DNA from: Buxus sempervirens
Taxonomy: Eukaryota > Streptophyta > Magnoliopsida > Buxales > Buxaceae
NCBI GenBank assembly: GCA_947561395.2
Contig: OX387187.1
Span: 43,383,253-43,447,252 of the forward strand
Reading direction: 5' to 3'
Length of the DNA: 64,000 bases
Position 1 is the stretch's first letter. Each line of letters opens with the position of its first letter. The notes below the pieces were generated by a model. It saw only the letters and a list, made by a program, of their open reading frames with translations, ran no database searches and had not been told where the DNA came from. The position numbers and the translations under genes were made by a program. Below are positions 1 through 14,100 of this stretch, in pieces.

Positions 1-1216
1 ATTGAATGATATAATTTAACATTGTACTAAGCTAGAGCATTATTGTTATTGTTACAATTTATTTTATTACTACTGTTGTTATTATACATGGAAATATTTA
101 TAGGATTAATAAATATTATCTTCATGAATTAATTGAGATTATTCTGTTTAATAGTATTATTTCTTATCATTGATTGAATTGAGTTGAGTTCCGAGTGCAT
201 TCTATCTGTTACACTCTCATTTCGACTCTAGTTTTCGCGTGTCCAGACTATGATGAGGAAATTAGCTATAAGCTTGATCCTTGGATAGTAGTAGGAATCC
301 AAAGTGGTAGGGGCACCTTTAGATATTCTTATACAACTTTGGTGAGGGCTGATTAAGCTGGAGGTTCATTGAGATGAGCGCATGCAGCATCCAATAAGAT
401 TCCTGGTCTACAGTTTTCCAGTTACCGTTTTCTTGAGAACCCAGTTTCTATGGTAGGCTTCTTCAACGTAATATGACACCTGCTACTAACTTAATATGGA
501 AAACTAAATAATTTGTTTTGACCAGTGAACTTTCATAGTTTTTCTTTTGGGAATTTACAGACTGATTTTTGAATTGCTCTGTGAGCCAACTCAAAATCTG
601 CCAAGTTACAGTGTTCTAGGTAAATGTGGTGTAGCATTCACATAGATTTTCAAGGCTCATGTAAGGATCAATTTTTATTTGATAAGTGAAGAGAATGGAT
701 GCAGTTTTATTTATTGTGAGGGGGAACCCCTTGTGCGCCAGAGGTATACATAAGGCTAGCAAGGAAAAAAATGTTTATTGAATGCTAGGATGTAAAAATC
801 TAAAAAGAATGAAAAATAGTCACCAAGAGAAAAAGCAAGTGTGTATATCTTGTAATTCAAAAATAAGAAAGAATATACCTTCTTCACTTCCTTTAGAAAA
901 TTATGATATTCCATTCTTTCCTAATATCCAACATGCCCATATGTTGCACGGCTTATATTTTGTTTGCATTATGGAGATTATATTTCCTATATTTAACAGT
1001 TTGTTATACTATTTGTAGAACTTGTTGCACGAGGCACATGCAAACTCAAGTATAACTTAGTTGCAGAGTGAAACTAATTAAAACTTTGTGTTCCTTTTTT
1101 CATAATTCCATGTCAGCATATTCCTTTATATTTCATATGCTTCCCTTGAATACTTTTTTGAAAGTTTCTGGTAGATCTTTTCATATATTTTCTTTGACGT
1201 ATTTGGATATCTGCAG
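1..1216 (+). other. Probable OWL1 intron, upstream part
   Basis: AT-rich DNA ending in a pyrimidine-rich tract and the acceptor at 1215-1216. I looked for the exon that should precede the 1217 exon in this family (ending near HRGGQK) and did not find it, so this is taken as intron. Confidence 0.5.
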
Positions 1217-4200
1217 GTGTTGCTTTCGAGGCAGTTGGATGCAGTAATTGCAGCTGGAACATTAGTGGTTCCAACTTCAGTTTATTTTCTTCTTAAGGTT
1301 TTTGTGGTTTACTTTCTGTCACATTTGATAATTGATTTCTTTAATTGGTAATCTATCAATTGTTTCAGGTACTGCATCATCTTTTTGTTTATTTCCATGG
1401 CAAAGAACAAAATTTAATTTTTGCTCACTGATAACTCCATAGAAAGATTTATGACATTTTCTAATACTTCTCTTGATTTCTGGAGCAGTACCGTCGCTTT
1501 TGTTTTAGAGTGAACCACACAAACCTCTCTTCATGCTTGGAAAAATTACAGATACCTCTCTTTCGCAAAATAACATCCACCTCTCTTCAGATTTTATTGT
1601 CTATAACATTTACCACCCTTCTATCAAGTGATAGCTAAAGGTCTTTTAACTAAATTTGATGAATTTTCGCTAATTGAAACTATTTTAACTCTATACTTAT
1701 CCAAATAAATGTCATTTTTTCCTTGGAAAAAATTTCTAAATATCTAACTTTAGAAGAAACAATTTCTTCTATCCACCATTGTCACGCTTTCTTTTTTCAC
1801 ACTACGCGCAGTGAAGTTCTTAATGCGCTCTTTCCTTGCTTATGGAAGGGCTAATAAATGAAATAAGCTGGCAGTTCTGTAGTAGTACATTATTATTCTG
1901 TTTCAACCATCTGATTTCCAAGAAATTAAGTTGTTACAAATTCAATAGCCAACAACATAATCAGTTTTGTTGCTCGTTTTTTTTTCCCCTTGAAATGCTA
2001 TAGTTTTGCTCCTTTATCTTTTTATAGTGCAACAACCTTGATTGGAAATGAGGTGTATTCTGGAATTTAAATTTGTATTCATTATCAAAGTATAAGCTAA
2101 TTTTCTTTATACATTACCCAGACACTGATTTTCAAGCCTTATTATCTTAAGCGGGAGAAACAGAAGGCATTAGAGAAGATGGAAAGATCTTCATCTCAGG
2201 TATGGGGCTAACCATAATCTTGTAAGTCGTTTTTTTTTTAAATTCAATTAATTTTTATATTTCATCTGTGTCATTGTAACTGGGAAATGGAGAAACTTGT
2301 ATTGGATGCAGTTATATGTGTTTGCATGTGATTCCACCTATATTCATTCTTGAGCACAGAGATTTCTGAACTTCATTTTACACTGCATTTACTAAATCAA
2401 AATTTAGTAGAGTAGATTTTTATGTGCTACTGCTACATAACGTATAAACAGTGATTTCATTATTAGATTTTAATATCATGAGGGCCTTGGACTATATAGC
2501 AACACCTTAGTATCACTGCATTGCATTGCATTTATGAAATAAATATTTGATAGACTGGATGTTAACATGCCACATAATCTATAAAAGGGAAATTCACTAT
2601 CTGATTTTGATGCCATGAGGGCCTTAGATTATCTAACAATGCATAAAGTTTCATATCCTGAATCAGGAACATTATGATAATTTGAGTATATCATCAAATC
2701 CAGTCTTCAAATACATATCCTGGTTTGCCTTCCCACTCTCTAGACCTTATATTAGATCATGACATGAGATTTCTGGTTTTTTCTCGTTATTACCATACAT
2801 GTCCTCTTCAGATGTCTCGTTGTCCTAGATTTTTGAACATACTAGACCATCCATTCTCCTGGTGCTCTCACTGTCATTTATAACATGTATATAGACCAGT
2901 TTTAGTAGTCAGGTGCACGAGAGTTAGAAACCTGAAGGGTCTTGGATTTCAAACATGGCAGGTTGTTTGGTAAACCAATTTTGTTCACTCGCACTTCCAT
3001 GTTACATATTATGTAGTATCTAGAAACATTTTTTCTTAATGGCAAAAGGTCTCATGCCAAGTATAATGCCTTTCTTGGGCAGAACTTGAAAATTTCAAAA
3101 GTATTCAACTGTGAGTGTTGCATGTGTCAAAATTTGCTGGACTTGTATTGAGGGGTTTCATGTGGACCGAAGTTTTGTCTATGTGGCCTATCCATATTAC
3201 GCCGTCAGGTGGACAGTCATGTTGGGTGACACCATCTCTCTACATGGCCAGAAAACCCATCTCTCTGTTTTACTTCTTGTTTCATAGAATTTCCATTTAC
3301 TTGATATGCACATCTCCACTTCAGTCACCAAGCTTTAACTTTGTGTGCAATCTGTAGCATTATTTGCCTCCGTTTTTCTACAATTGATTGACTATTGAAG
3401 AATTGATTGCATTACGTACTTTTGCAGTTATCGGTTGTAACCAAATATGTGATGCACAATTTGGCTTCATTCAAATAATTATTGTTTTATTCATAGCATA
3501 TTTTGCATTGTTTGCCTATTTCTCTACAGATGATCAATCAAGATAATGGAATTAATTGCATCTTATATTTAACAGATACCATTATTAACCAGTACTTCAT
3601 CGTTGTGCAAATTCATAAGACATACTTTGTCTTTGATAAAATTGATATTCAAAGCATGGTTCTAGACTTCTGTCATTGGATTAGCCTCTCCCTTCTCCTG
3701 CTCACCACACAACCCATCCCAATAGAGCCGGAAAAAATCGACCCGACCCAACGGGTCAACCCGACTAACCCGATTATAAACGGGTTGGGTTGACCTGTTT
3801 ATTAATTGGGTCGGGTGCGGGTTGGGGTTTTCCCAACCCGCCTGAAATCGGGTCAAACCCGATTATGACCCGCAAACCCGATTATGACCCGATTAAAAAA
3901 AGTGTAAAAAATTGCATGCATCAACCCGATTATGACCCGAACCTGACCCGATTACCCATAATCCAATTTTAATAATATTTTTGAACAAATAAAAAATAAA
4001 AAAATATATATAATCGGGTTGGCGGGTTGAACTCGTTTAATGGCGGGTTGGGTTCGGTTTGGGGTTTCCCCAACCCGCCAGTAATCGGGTCAACCCGAAC
4101 CCGACCCGTTGCCAGCTCTACATCCCAACACCACACTGCAACAACCCAACCCAACCACCCTTCCCCTCCCCTCCCAATTCCACCCCTTCCTCTCCTGATC

Positions 4201-6811
4201 CACACCCTCTGGCCTTTGTTTTCTTTTTTTTTTTTTTTTCTTCATTAAAATTATCTCTAAAGAAAATTCATAGTGGGGTTGAGCATAATCATTATAGTGA
4301 GCCAAGTCCACAGCCATCAAAAGAGGCCTCCTAAAATCAGTAGTTGTATTGTCGAAGTTGCCAAAATCTAACATATGGAGATTGAAGCAACTTTTGATCC
4401 TACGAGGAAGCTCATAGAAGTTGTAAATGACAAAGAATATCATCTTGTATAGGACCAATGAGTTGATTGATATCTGGTGCAAAATTAATGACTGAGGTTT
4501 CCTAGCATCATGAGTGATTCAACTAACTCTCTTTGAGTTCTTGCACTTTTTATGCCTTGCCAAATACGTGTCTATGCTAATGTCAGTATATCTTTTCTGG
4601 CAACACAATGCAAACCTATGTTACCTGGACTTGGGTGCAGATTTTTATCTTTGTCTAAACTTTCTTAATCCTCATATCATAGGATATGGGGGTTTGGCTC
4701 ACATAATCTATATTTTGACCTCAAAAGGATGCAGAAAAGAGGCACTATGAGTGTTCTAAAATGGATCCTATACCCATGCTCATATTGTGTCGTGTTGACG
4801 TAGATACTTCGGAGCGAGCAAAAGAGAGTTTAATATGGACCATGTGCATACATGTAAACACACACACATATCATTTTAAGGTGTTATTCTTCATGCCTTT
4901 TAAAACACTGCTTCTGCACGAGATTTTTTCTTTAATTTTATTTTATTTTTCTAATTTATTTCATTCCATCATAACATCTTTGGATTGAAGTATCAAATGG
5001 ATTTATTTTACTTGTTGGTCCTTCATAATTTTCTGAAGAGTTCGATGTGCAGTTTTATTGCTCTTTCCTTAGTATAATATTAGATGCTGAGGTATTCTTC
5101 TTGTCTATCAACTTTTGTCCGGCAGGTCCAGGAGGCAAGGGCAGCTGCTGAGAAAGCACAGCAATTGTTACAAAATGTTGCCAACAGGAAGAGAAATAAA
5201 CAATTAGAAACAGGTGGACTGGTCATTACAAAGGCAGTATATGGGAACCAAAAGGCTTTTAATAAAAGGACTGAATCAAGAGGAATGAATGAGGAACTAG
5301 CTTCACAAGTTCTTGATGTTACAACACCACTTAACTTCCTGGTGAATGATTCTGGGCAACTAAAGGTATGCATTAAAATGTTTCTCTTTGCTGCATGTAT
5401 TTGTTGCTTGTAGTTCAACAAGCGGAATCTTTGTGGTTCTCCTCTTATTAATGCATATCAGAAAGCAATTATCACTATATAAGACTCTCAGGATCACTAA
5501 GAGTCAAGACTATTTTAATTCATAGAATGTAAGCCAAATTGGACATCGTAGATTTATCAATGTTGGTAGATTGAATGGTTATGATGACGTGGTAGATCGG
5601 ATGGTTGGTAATCCTGTCAAATTTGCTATTTTGGTCTAAGAAAGTTTGATCTGATAAGTGCATGATATGCTTGCTTTCAGTCATCGAATTATTGAAAATG
5701 AAAATTGTTGTTTCAAGGGAGTTCATCACCTGTGAAGATATGGAATGGGAAGAGTTTACCCAGCAAACCAAAAAGGGGGGGTGGGTGGTGTGGTTTGGGT
5801 TGGGTTGTGTTTGGTGGCGGCAGGGGAATAGGGAGGAAGAAAAAAAAAATTTTTTTGAAGTTATTAATGTAATATTCACTTTCATTGGTTTGGGGTCAGC
5901 ATTTATTGTGGGGAGCTATAGCTGTCCCTTAAATAATCACCTTTATCACCTTCAGATTTGGTTTCTGCAAAATTTCCCATTGTATATGAACAAACTAAAG
6001 AAATGATTGTATGTATAACAAAATTTTAAAAAATGCATCTGCATGTGAATATATTCATGTCTGAAATGATCTTAGAGAAGACTCATGCATAATTAATAGT
6101 GATTGTGCTAGCTGGTGCTCCAGTAATTATGATTGTTGACATTTATAAATTTTCTAGAATTACATGTTCATTTATAGGCTCTGGTTGTACTCATCAGGTG
6201 CTGTTAGTGCTCTGATTGAGAAAATAACATCAATATTCTGACAGGGGTCAGCACTTTGTTTCCCTTGGCCCTGTGTGGCATAATAGACTAATGGCTACAG
6301 AAATTTTATCACTTTTAAAACAGATTAATAGCAAGATATGCTGTCTTAAGGTTCAAAAAGTTCAAAAAAAAAAAAAGTGCTTTTGATGGTTCAAACTATG
6401 CCCATTACCAGAGTCAATGCTGTGCCCATTGATATAGCTTAGTCTGAAAGCATTTATATAGCTTAATCTGAAAACAATTGGGGTGCTTTTAGTGGATGGC
6501 CTTGTACATTGGAGGCTTCTGTTAAGATATATGTATTGTTTTCTCTGTTGGTGCAGCTTCATGGCGGTGTAAAGAAGTCGGGCATTATGGGCTTCTGTGA
6601 TCCGTGTCCTGAAGAACCAAAGCAGCTGCATGTGGAGTACACTTATGCTGGCAATAGATTTGAGGTATTTTCAACTCTTTCCTTTTATGTTGGTTTTCAT
6701 TTACTTTCTTGTGCCGCCATTTTCTTAATCTTTTGTTGGGTGTCATTAACACAGGCAACAGTGGACGATTATGAGGAGTTGCTGTTGCCACAGGAGGCAC
6801 ACCGAATCTGA
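1217..6811 (+). CDS. OWL1: DnaJ protein OWL1/DNAJC11-type, C-terminal part (5' end outside window)
   Basis: Five coding exons are readable: 1217-1297, 2122-2199, 5126-5365, 6557-6664 and 6755-6811 (stop TGA). All introns are GT..AG and every exon is phase 0. They encode 187 residues that match the C-terminal DUF3395 region of plant OWL1 (At2g35720) and animal DNAJC11. Marks include [26 protein letters not shown], the Ala/Glu-rich [20 protein letters not shown] segment (probably coiled coil), [28 protein letters not shown] and the end [15 protein letters not shown]. The J domain and beta-rich middle must lie upstream of base 1. In Arabidopsis OWL1 is a J-domain co-chaperone needed for responses to very low light fluences; animal DNAJC11 works with mitochondrial MICOS. 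Bases 1-1216 look intronic. The 2.9-kb intron between exons 2 and 3 here carries a hAT element. Confidence 0.92.
2384..2645. repeat. Diverged tandem duplication in OWL1 intron
   Basis: Two direct copies offset by 143 nt begin at 2384 and 2527. Shared blocks run in the same order: TGCATTTA, a TAGA/TAGAC block, an ACATAA block, ATGAGGGCCTT near the end, then ACTATATAGCAACA in copy 1 and ATTATCTAACAATG in copy 2. Divergence is considerable, so the duplication is old. Confidence 0.7.
3723..4120. mobile_element. Non-autonomous hAT element, 398 bp, in OWL1 intron
   Basis: The element starts TAGAGCCGG and ends in the inverted copy CCAGCTCTA. It is flanked by a perfect 8-bp target-site duplication, CATCCCAA, at 3715-3722 and 4121-4128; 8 bp is the hAT length. 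The subterminal parts are packed with short ACCCG/CGGGT words in both orientations, including CCCAACCCGCC at both sides, as is common in plant hAT ends. There is no transposase frame. It lies in the intron before OWL1 exon 3, in no particular orientation. Confidence 0.9.
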
Positions 6812-7839
6812 AACATAAAAATAATTAAGAGAGTAATGCAGGTCGCCTTTTAACAATTTTGCATGCATTTCCAAGGCACCTTTACAGGAAAACCACACAC
6901 ATTAACGGTTGCGTTGCTGCAGTTGCTTATCTTGTCTTGGCACATTACCTAATAAAGTTAAAAGAAAACGGCTTGTAGTGGTGTAATTGATTTAAATGAC
7001 GAAGAAATAAAAGCCATTTTGTATTTTTGTTTTGTATAATTCTTCGAACTGCTGAAAACCTTCCTTGCAACTGTTAGGACTCGTATTTCATCCCCATTTT
7101 CCATTGCTTTAGTGGTTTTATCCATGAATTTGTAACTACAAGTATTATAGATGGCTACTGCTTGGTGAGATTACAGGTTCAACTCCATTGGTTGGTTTTT
7201 ATAATTTTCATTGCACATTGGTTTAACCCATGAATGTCATCAGCTAATTATCTTCCATTGGGATGTAAATTTCTACAGCGGGATGCAATGATGTTCTACA
7301 AAGTGATGCTTACGCTGAAATCTCACAACCACCGGGGTTGGCGTTACAATCACCGCCGTCATTGTCACCTACGCGATTACCATCATAATGCCAACACTAC
7401 ACAAGTATATTTTTAGATAATGTTCACACTTTACCGGATACTTTCTTACTGATTTTTAAAATCATAATTGATTTTGACAAATTGTTACAAACATGTTTTC
7501 TTTTTACTTTTGACCAAAATAATCTGCTTGTTATCATCTTTTAATTAGGTTTAAAATCTTTTGAGGGCATTTTTGGAAGAAATCTTTTGTGAATAGTAAA
7601 ATGATACTTAATAATCAACTATTTAAAAAAAAAATATCACTACTTTTCAATTACCAATAATTAGGTGACTAAAGTTAGGTTTTCTTAAAAAAAAAAAAAA
7701 AAAAAAAAAGGCAATTACCACGCATGTTAACTGTGATATTATTAACTATTATGTAATGCTAGAGTTCAAGCTCACTAAATAAAAGCATGTTTTAAGTTTA
7801 GAGCTAGGCACATTTTGTCATCCATCTAAAGTAGGTGGC
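6812..7839. other. OWL1 3' UTR and OWL1-PRMT7 intergenic
   Basis: This follows the OWL1 stop codon. AATAAA-like signals occur near 6950 and 7005. Further on it is AT-rich DNA with a 23-base A tract near 7686-7708. No coding potential seen. Confidence 0.5.
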
Positions 7840-7849
7840 ACGTGCTTAC

Positions 7850-8520
7850 TACACATGAGTGTAAATTATTATTTGAGGTATAAAAATCAATACACAAAAG
7901 AAAAAAGGCGTTTTAGGCATGTGAGTATAAATTATTATTTAAGATATAGAAATCAATATGGAAAAAGAAAAGATACTTGGATAGTAAAACCCAATACGTC
8001 AATATAAATTATTAATTGAGATATAAAAGTTAATATGAAAAAAAGGAAAAAGACTCTTTGAACAGCAAATCTTAGTACATGGATGTAAATTATTAATTAA
8101 AATATAAAAGTTTATATATAAAAATAAGAAGGGCTCTTTTGGGGTCCATTATTGTCAAGCTCGATTTATCTGATTCCCTTTATTATACAGTATCCATATT
8201 CTCATAAAGGGAACCATATAGATTCGAACCTTGATAATGCATCTATAAAGAGTACCTCCTCTTTCCATATAAACTTCTATATTCCAAATAATAACGTATA
8301 CCCATATACTAGAATTTGTTACTAAAAGAGCATCTTCCCTTTTTCCATATTGACTTCTATATCTCAAATAATACTTCCATTTTTTTATATAAATTTTTAT
8401 ATCTTAAATAATAACTAACACTCACATACGCCAAAGAGCCCATTCTTGTTTGCTATATTGACTTCTATATTCCAAATAATGACTTACACCCACATGCAAT
8501 ACACATGTACTACTCACAAG
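7850..8520. mobile_element. Foldback-like element with repeat-built arms
   Basis: The left arm holds four direct copies of a roughly 65-80 bp unit. Their shared cores (GTAAATTATTATTTGAGGTAT type) lie near 7860, 7926, 8003 and 8085. The right arm holds at least three copies of the same unit in inverse orientation, near 8270, 8345 and 8455 (TTCTATATTCCAAATAAT type), so the arms can pair with each other. The central part, about 8150-8260, is unique. Arms made of internal tandem repeats are the mark of foldback elements. The right edge is about 80 bp from the PRMT7 stop codon, probably inside its 3' UTR. Exact ends and target duplication are not resolved. Confidence 0.7.
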
Positions 8521-8601
8521 TACATAGATAAAAAGGAAAAGCTGAAATTTTCAAAAGACTAGTTATCAGTACGCAAAGCTACAAAAGTCACTATGATTCA
8601 G

Positions 8602-11113
8602 TTATGTAAAAGCATGATTTATGTTGAGTTCACCATTTGATGGACTAAATGATGCATCTATGACTGCAGAACAAGATTCTCCTTCCCTGCATGATCCACG
8701 GGCACCAACTGCTATAGGCTTGCTCAGAAGCTTTACTCCTTGTTTCCAATATCTTTGATCTGAAATGACAAACTTTAGTAAACTCTCAAGTGCACATTGG
8801 TGAAAGCATAAATGATCCAAAACTACTGCGCTTTTAAAATAGTGATTCATCTGTATAAAGTGAATAAAGAAGCATAGATAGTTGGCTATGGAGTTCCCTT
8901 TTTTCCTGTTTCAATACAAACATCTTGAGGCTGTGCTCTCAACCCTCCACTCTCCATCTTTCTGCCTTTTCTTTTTCTTTTCTTTTTTTTGGGGTTGGCG
9001 GTGCTGCTGGGGTGTATGGGTGGTTGTGTGTGTGTGTGGTGGGGGTGGGGTTATAAGTTCTTTCATTCACTAGAACAAAAAGATACCTGGTCCCGTTGAT
9101 AACACAATGGAGTTCTCTGCGTCCATCACCCAATCAATCCAAAGTGCAAATCCATGGCATATTCCTGGTTTGGTAAATCCAAGCTGTTGTACAAGAGACT
9201 TCATGAGTTTTTGCCAACAAAATTTGTCAAACAAAGATGAAAATATGATGGTGGGCTTTCCAATATAATTTTTATGAAGACTCAGTTTTCTTACAATCTG
9301 TCATAAAAGAAACTCAATATTAGGACTGTAACCAAACTCAATATTATGACGGTAACCTGTGTTGCATGCCCCACTGAAGTAATGGAATGTTTACTGGCAA
9401 CAGAGCCACACAAAGTTGGGAACTTGAACCTTCGTTTTCACGCTAGCAGCCTCAGGGTTTTACTATCATACCAAGAAACTCGTACGTAATTGTATAAAGA
9501 TATATTACCATCACATTATTAACTTTCAAAAATCAGCTCAAAAAGAATCTGCTGCTTTTGCGAGAATGATCACCCAACCCTCCATGTAAATCCCATTCAT
9601 TTAAACTTTAAAGGCCAGATATAGAAAATACCTTGGAGTTTCCAAAACATGGACTTAAGGACTTCAAGAGATCAAACTCCATGACTGCACAAGTCTCACT
9701 GAGTATCTGAATGATTCCATATATGGTGCATCAATATCAGTGACACAAGTTATCTTCTAGATACAAATAAAATCATTTATCTCAACATATCTCCAAAAGA
9801 ATTTCTTTTTCTTTTGTCTCACATGAAACTTTGCTTTGCACCTGAAAAGTTCCTTTGCTAAGAATATTACCTTAACCTGCCCACACTGCCAAATAAAATA
9901 AGGCAGGCATGGGCCTTCTTGCTGATCAGGTAACTCACCGCAGGCCCCTAAAGAGGCATTTACAATTGAATGGTCAAAACCTTCAACCATTTTAAGGCTA
10001 TGTCGACTTTTCCACAAATCCTGTCGAGATTGTTCATATTCTCATTACTTAGATCTAATTGGAAAGACTGCAAGCTTTAATTTCAAACCTCAATGGATAC
10101 AAGGGACCCAACTCACTGGAAGAGAGATGGCACAAGCCTTTAGGATTCCTTTGCAAGGCATGATTAATACATCTTCAGCTAAGACAGAATCTAGCATGCT
10201 CCTTTCCTTCCTTCACACAATAATCAAAAAACAACAAAATGCCTTTCCTTCATCAACATCAAACTTTTGAAGATCAACATTGGCATGTTAGCTTGATCTG
10301 AAAGAAATATTAGTAATAAACTTGTAATCTCAACAGATCACTCAAAACTACACATGCTCAAGTACTGATTATATATGTGAATAAAAACAAGCTTTTAAGA
10401 TAGTTTTATGCTTCTCAATCAAATAAAGACAGCATGAAAACTGGTTTCATGATGTAAGAATACAAGGCACTTTACACTTGAAATTTTGGTGATATTAAAT
10501 ATGACTAATGCAGCACTCATTTAACAACTATCACTAAATCGTGTTCCTCCTTTGAGTGTTAATACATGTATATGTGCTGATTCTCCCTAAAGGAACTTAT
10601 ATGTTGAGCATGTTACCATAATCTTACCTGTCCAGCCTAATAACCATCTGGGTGCTGGACGGTGATCCTCTTGCTGATGTAGTAAAGTATAGAGTATTTG
10701 GTAAGCCAATTTACTTCATCATTTTCCCATTTTCATTGCTTATGCTGTTGGACTAATCAGTCAACCCAAACAATCAATATTGCTCATTCTTCACTTCATT
10801 TTGATCCAAGAAAAAGCAGCATGAAGCATGATAGAAGAAACCAAATTTAAGTATATCTATGGTATGGAGTGCCTTTAGAGCATATTATAACTTCTACTTA
10901 CAGTTTACTTGTACAAGAGAAGATAACAACTCCATGATACTTGGATCGGAAGCAATTAGCAGAATAGGCTTAGCTTTCCATTGACAATCTCAAAGAAAAA
11001 CTGCATTTTGACTTTTTGAGACAGACTAAAATAGTCATGATATGGAATTGTAAGCAACTAGAGGAACCTAATAATATTTCATTGATAATCTCACAGTAGC
11101 AAATATTTGTCTT

Positions 11114-11164
<51 letters not shown>

Positions 11165-14100
11165 GTTATTTTGTACAGGAGTAGAAATGGGATGTAGACT
11201 GTTCAAAAATATGGAAAGAAAACAGCTAAACAGCCTCCACTTTTCTTTCTAAACACCACATAATTAGGGATTTCTTTAAACGTAAAATCAGATTCAATGA
11301 TAACATACACATTGTGAAGGTCAGCTTTTATATATAAATATATACATGAACCATATGTATTAAAAAAAAAAACAAGTACATATATAGAAACATGTGTGCG
11401 CGTGCATGCATGTGCACACCGATCCATATTGTATTGGACGGTACTATTCTATGTCATTAGGTGGAATCAAGGCCCTTTCATGTACTGACCATACTGGGGG
11501 TATGTCTCATACCAATACAGTTCAATACTGAAATGGAACAGCCAATCATTATCACATGCCAAGCACATACACTGGCACAAGCCCGTGCAAGTGTGATATT
11601 TTGCCTCAGTTCTTTTATAACAGGAGCCGCGTTTGATTCATATTCTGATGCTGACTCTGGGTCTTTTTGGGTTTACAAAGCAATTTTAGTTCAAACATGA
11701 TGTTTGTTACCTGTTCTTGGAAAAATTGTTTCTCAAAGTAGTTGCTGCCTAGTTGGTGAGGTTAAAGGTATGAATCTTGCAACCAACCAGAGCTTAAATC
11801 CCCATGAATAACCTTTTTTGTCATTTCCCTTGCCAAAAAAGATCTCTCTCAAAATATGGTGGCATGCTCACAAATACCCATGGTTTAAGTGGTTGCATAC
11901 CTTTAACAGTGTCATTGCTTCCTTTTTAATTTGAAAGGCATTATCTTCATTTTCTTGACAGTGGTGGCTTACTCATAACTTTAGGGACATTTTTTTTTTA
12001 TATCCATTTTTTTTTAATAGTGCATACCAAACATCCAGAGGTCAGGCCCAAATCAAAGAAAAACAAGGCCTTTATATTTCTCATCTTGGAAAGCTAACAT
12101 ACTGTTAAATAAAATGGTGGTCACAATGTAGTTCATCAAATTCACCAACAGGTTCAGAAAAGTAGTGAAGAATACAAATTTTTTTAATCAATGTGAAGAA
12201 TACAATGTTATAATTTATCAAGGGAATTGCATCAATCAATTGATGATTCAACAATGAACACGTAAGAATATTTCTTAGCCAAATCTGACAAAAGTTAGAA
12301 TAAGATATCCCAACAAACGGATCACAGGCCATTGCTCACAATTTCATCTTACTAAATGATTATAACAACCATATTTACCAGAAGCGCAGGTTTTGCCATG
12401 GAAGCATGCCATCATTTCCATAATAGAAAGGCTCTCCGACTAACAGGTCAATCTACACACGACATTACATATATTACTCAATTAGTTCAAAGCTAACCAG
12501 TCTATCAAACACTTATTCCAACTCATTAACGTTATCATTTCAAATGATGTCAAAATTTCTTATTTGTAAGTATGTCTAACAGTTTAGAGTTTTACAAAAA
12601 AACACAAAAAAAGACGGGAAAAAAAGGTTAAACATTTAACTAATCCAGCAGCTACACAGCTTCAACAAAATTTCAATTGAATGCCTAAATATATTAGCCT
12701 TAAAATTATGGTAACTGAACAATATTTAGCTAAAATATCAATATTTTTTTAAATAGATTATCACGTAGGTTATATAGGAAAGAAAAAGATAATGACTGTG
12801 GAAAAATAAATTCAAATGGGTGACCACCTAAATAGGGGTGACAATGGTGGCTGATTGCCTGAGTATCCAAAAATAAAGAAACTGATTAGTACAATCCATG
12901 CCCATTGCTGGTATTAATCAATAAATGGGTAGTTTAAGATCCATGTATCTTTACTCAACTGGAATCCAGAGACAGTAAGATCTGCTTCCACTCATCCATC
13001 AATTCTATTGATATAATAATTTAGTGTTCTATTTATTTTTATATTTCATTTTTTTTTATTCATATTCAGCATTCTCCATTTTAAATAATTGGGAACCAGA
13101 GTAAATCATGCCCGATATTTGGCAGATCAGGCATTGGAAACATCTGATAGCCCAATCTCAGGCTGGTGAGAGGCAAACCTAAGAGATATAATAGGTTACG
13201 GGAATGGATTTGATTATTCTGGATCCATGACACTCAAAATCCACAAAGTTAGGAAAAGTACCTTCTTCTGACCAGTAAAATTCAAGTTCAAGCAAGTTTT
13301 CCTTTTATCAATAACTCTGACACGATCAGTTGAGAAACCATTTGCATCACCAACAGCTTGAAGATACTGGGTACCATTTTCTTGTAGCCCCGGAAATAAT
13401 GATATTACTTGTAAGTTTTTTGAAAGAGATGCAACAAGAATAGTCAAAAACACACTGTCATCTGCAACAACACATAAAGAAGAGACTTTCTTCTGCAACT
13501 GCAAAGAAAATAATTTATATTAATGAAGTGCATATGTTTGCACCATGTAGAACACACACACACAAATATTTATATAGACAAATAGATATGAGACATGAAT
13601 ATAATGCATGAACATACAGATGACAAATGGGGATTCCCTTGCAAATGCAATGATAATAACCAAGTCATTCACTAGCAAGAGAAGGTAAGTACAACTCCAT
13701 CTAGATAATCAATGGTGGATGAGTTTTCCTTGTTACGCGTCAAATATTTCATGGAACATTCTTTTTGGAGGAATCCTCATCCCACTGATTTGGAAAAGGA
13801 TGATTTTTTATCTTAGCCACCTCAAAGATGTATTTATTAGCCTACACACCGATGATTGTCTGATTTCGACTCTCCATCCCAAATACAGCTCCAAAATAAA
13901 TCTTTGTCCTCCTTTTTGGCTGCTTCTGATTGAATCTCCACACTAGTGATCCCAGTTGGGAAGATCTACCCTCAACTTATAGATTTCTCAAGGAATTTAG
14001 CTTTTTGTAACGAGGCACTGATGTAAATGACATTAACCGGCTAGCCTCTTTTCTTTCTTTGTTTATATCATTCAATGGAACTATTTCACTTTCTTGACAT

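Noticed and set aside
4027-4482. Several frames around the hAT element in OWL1 intron
   Set aside because: They are products of CCCGAC/GGGTTG repeats and run across the element border; no domain.
8205-8235. B-box-like GGTTCGAATC on the minus strand, possible tRNA or SINE
   Set aside because: No A box at the right distance, no cloverleaf or acceptor stem; it lies in the centre of the foldback element.
11745-11810. tRNA-like TAGTTGGTGAGG with downstream ACCAACCAGAG, possible SINE
   Set aside because: No B box, no poly-A or T tail, no second copy in the window.
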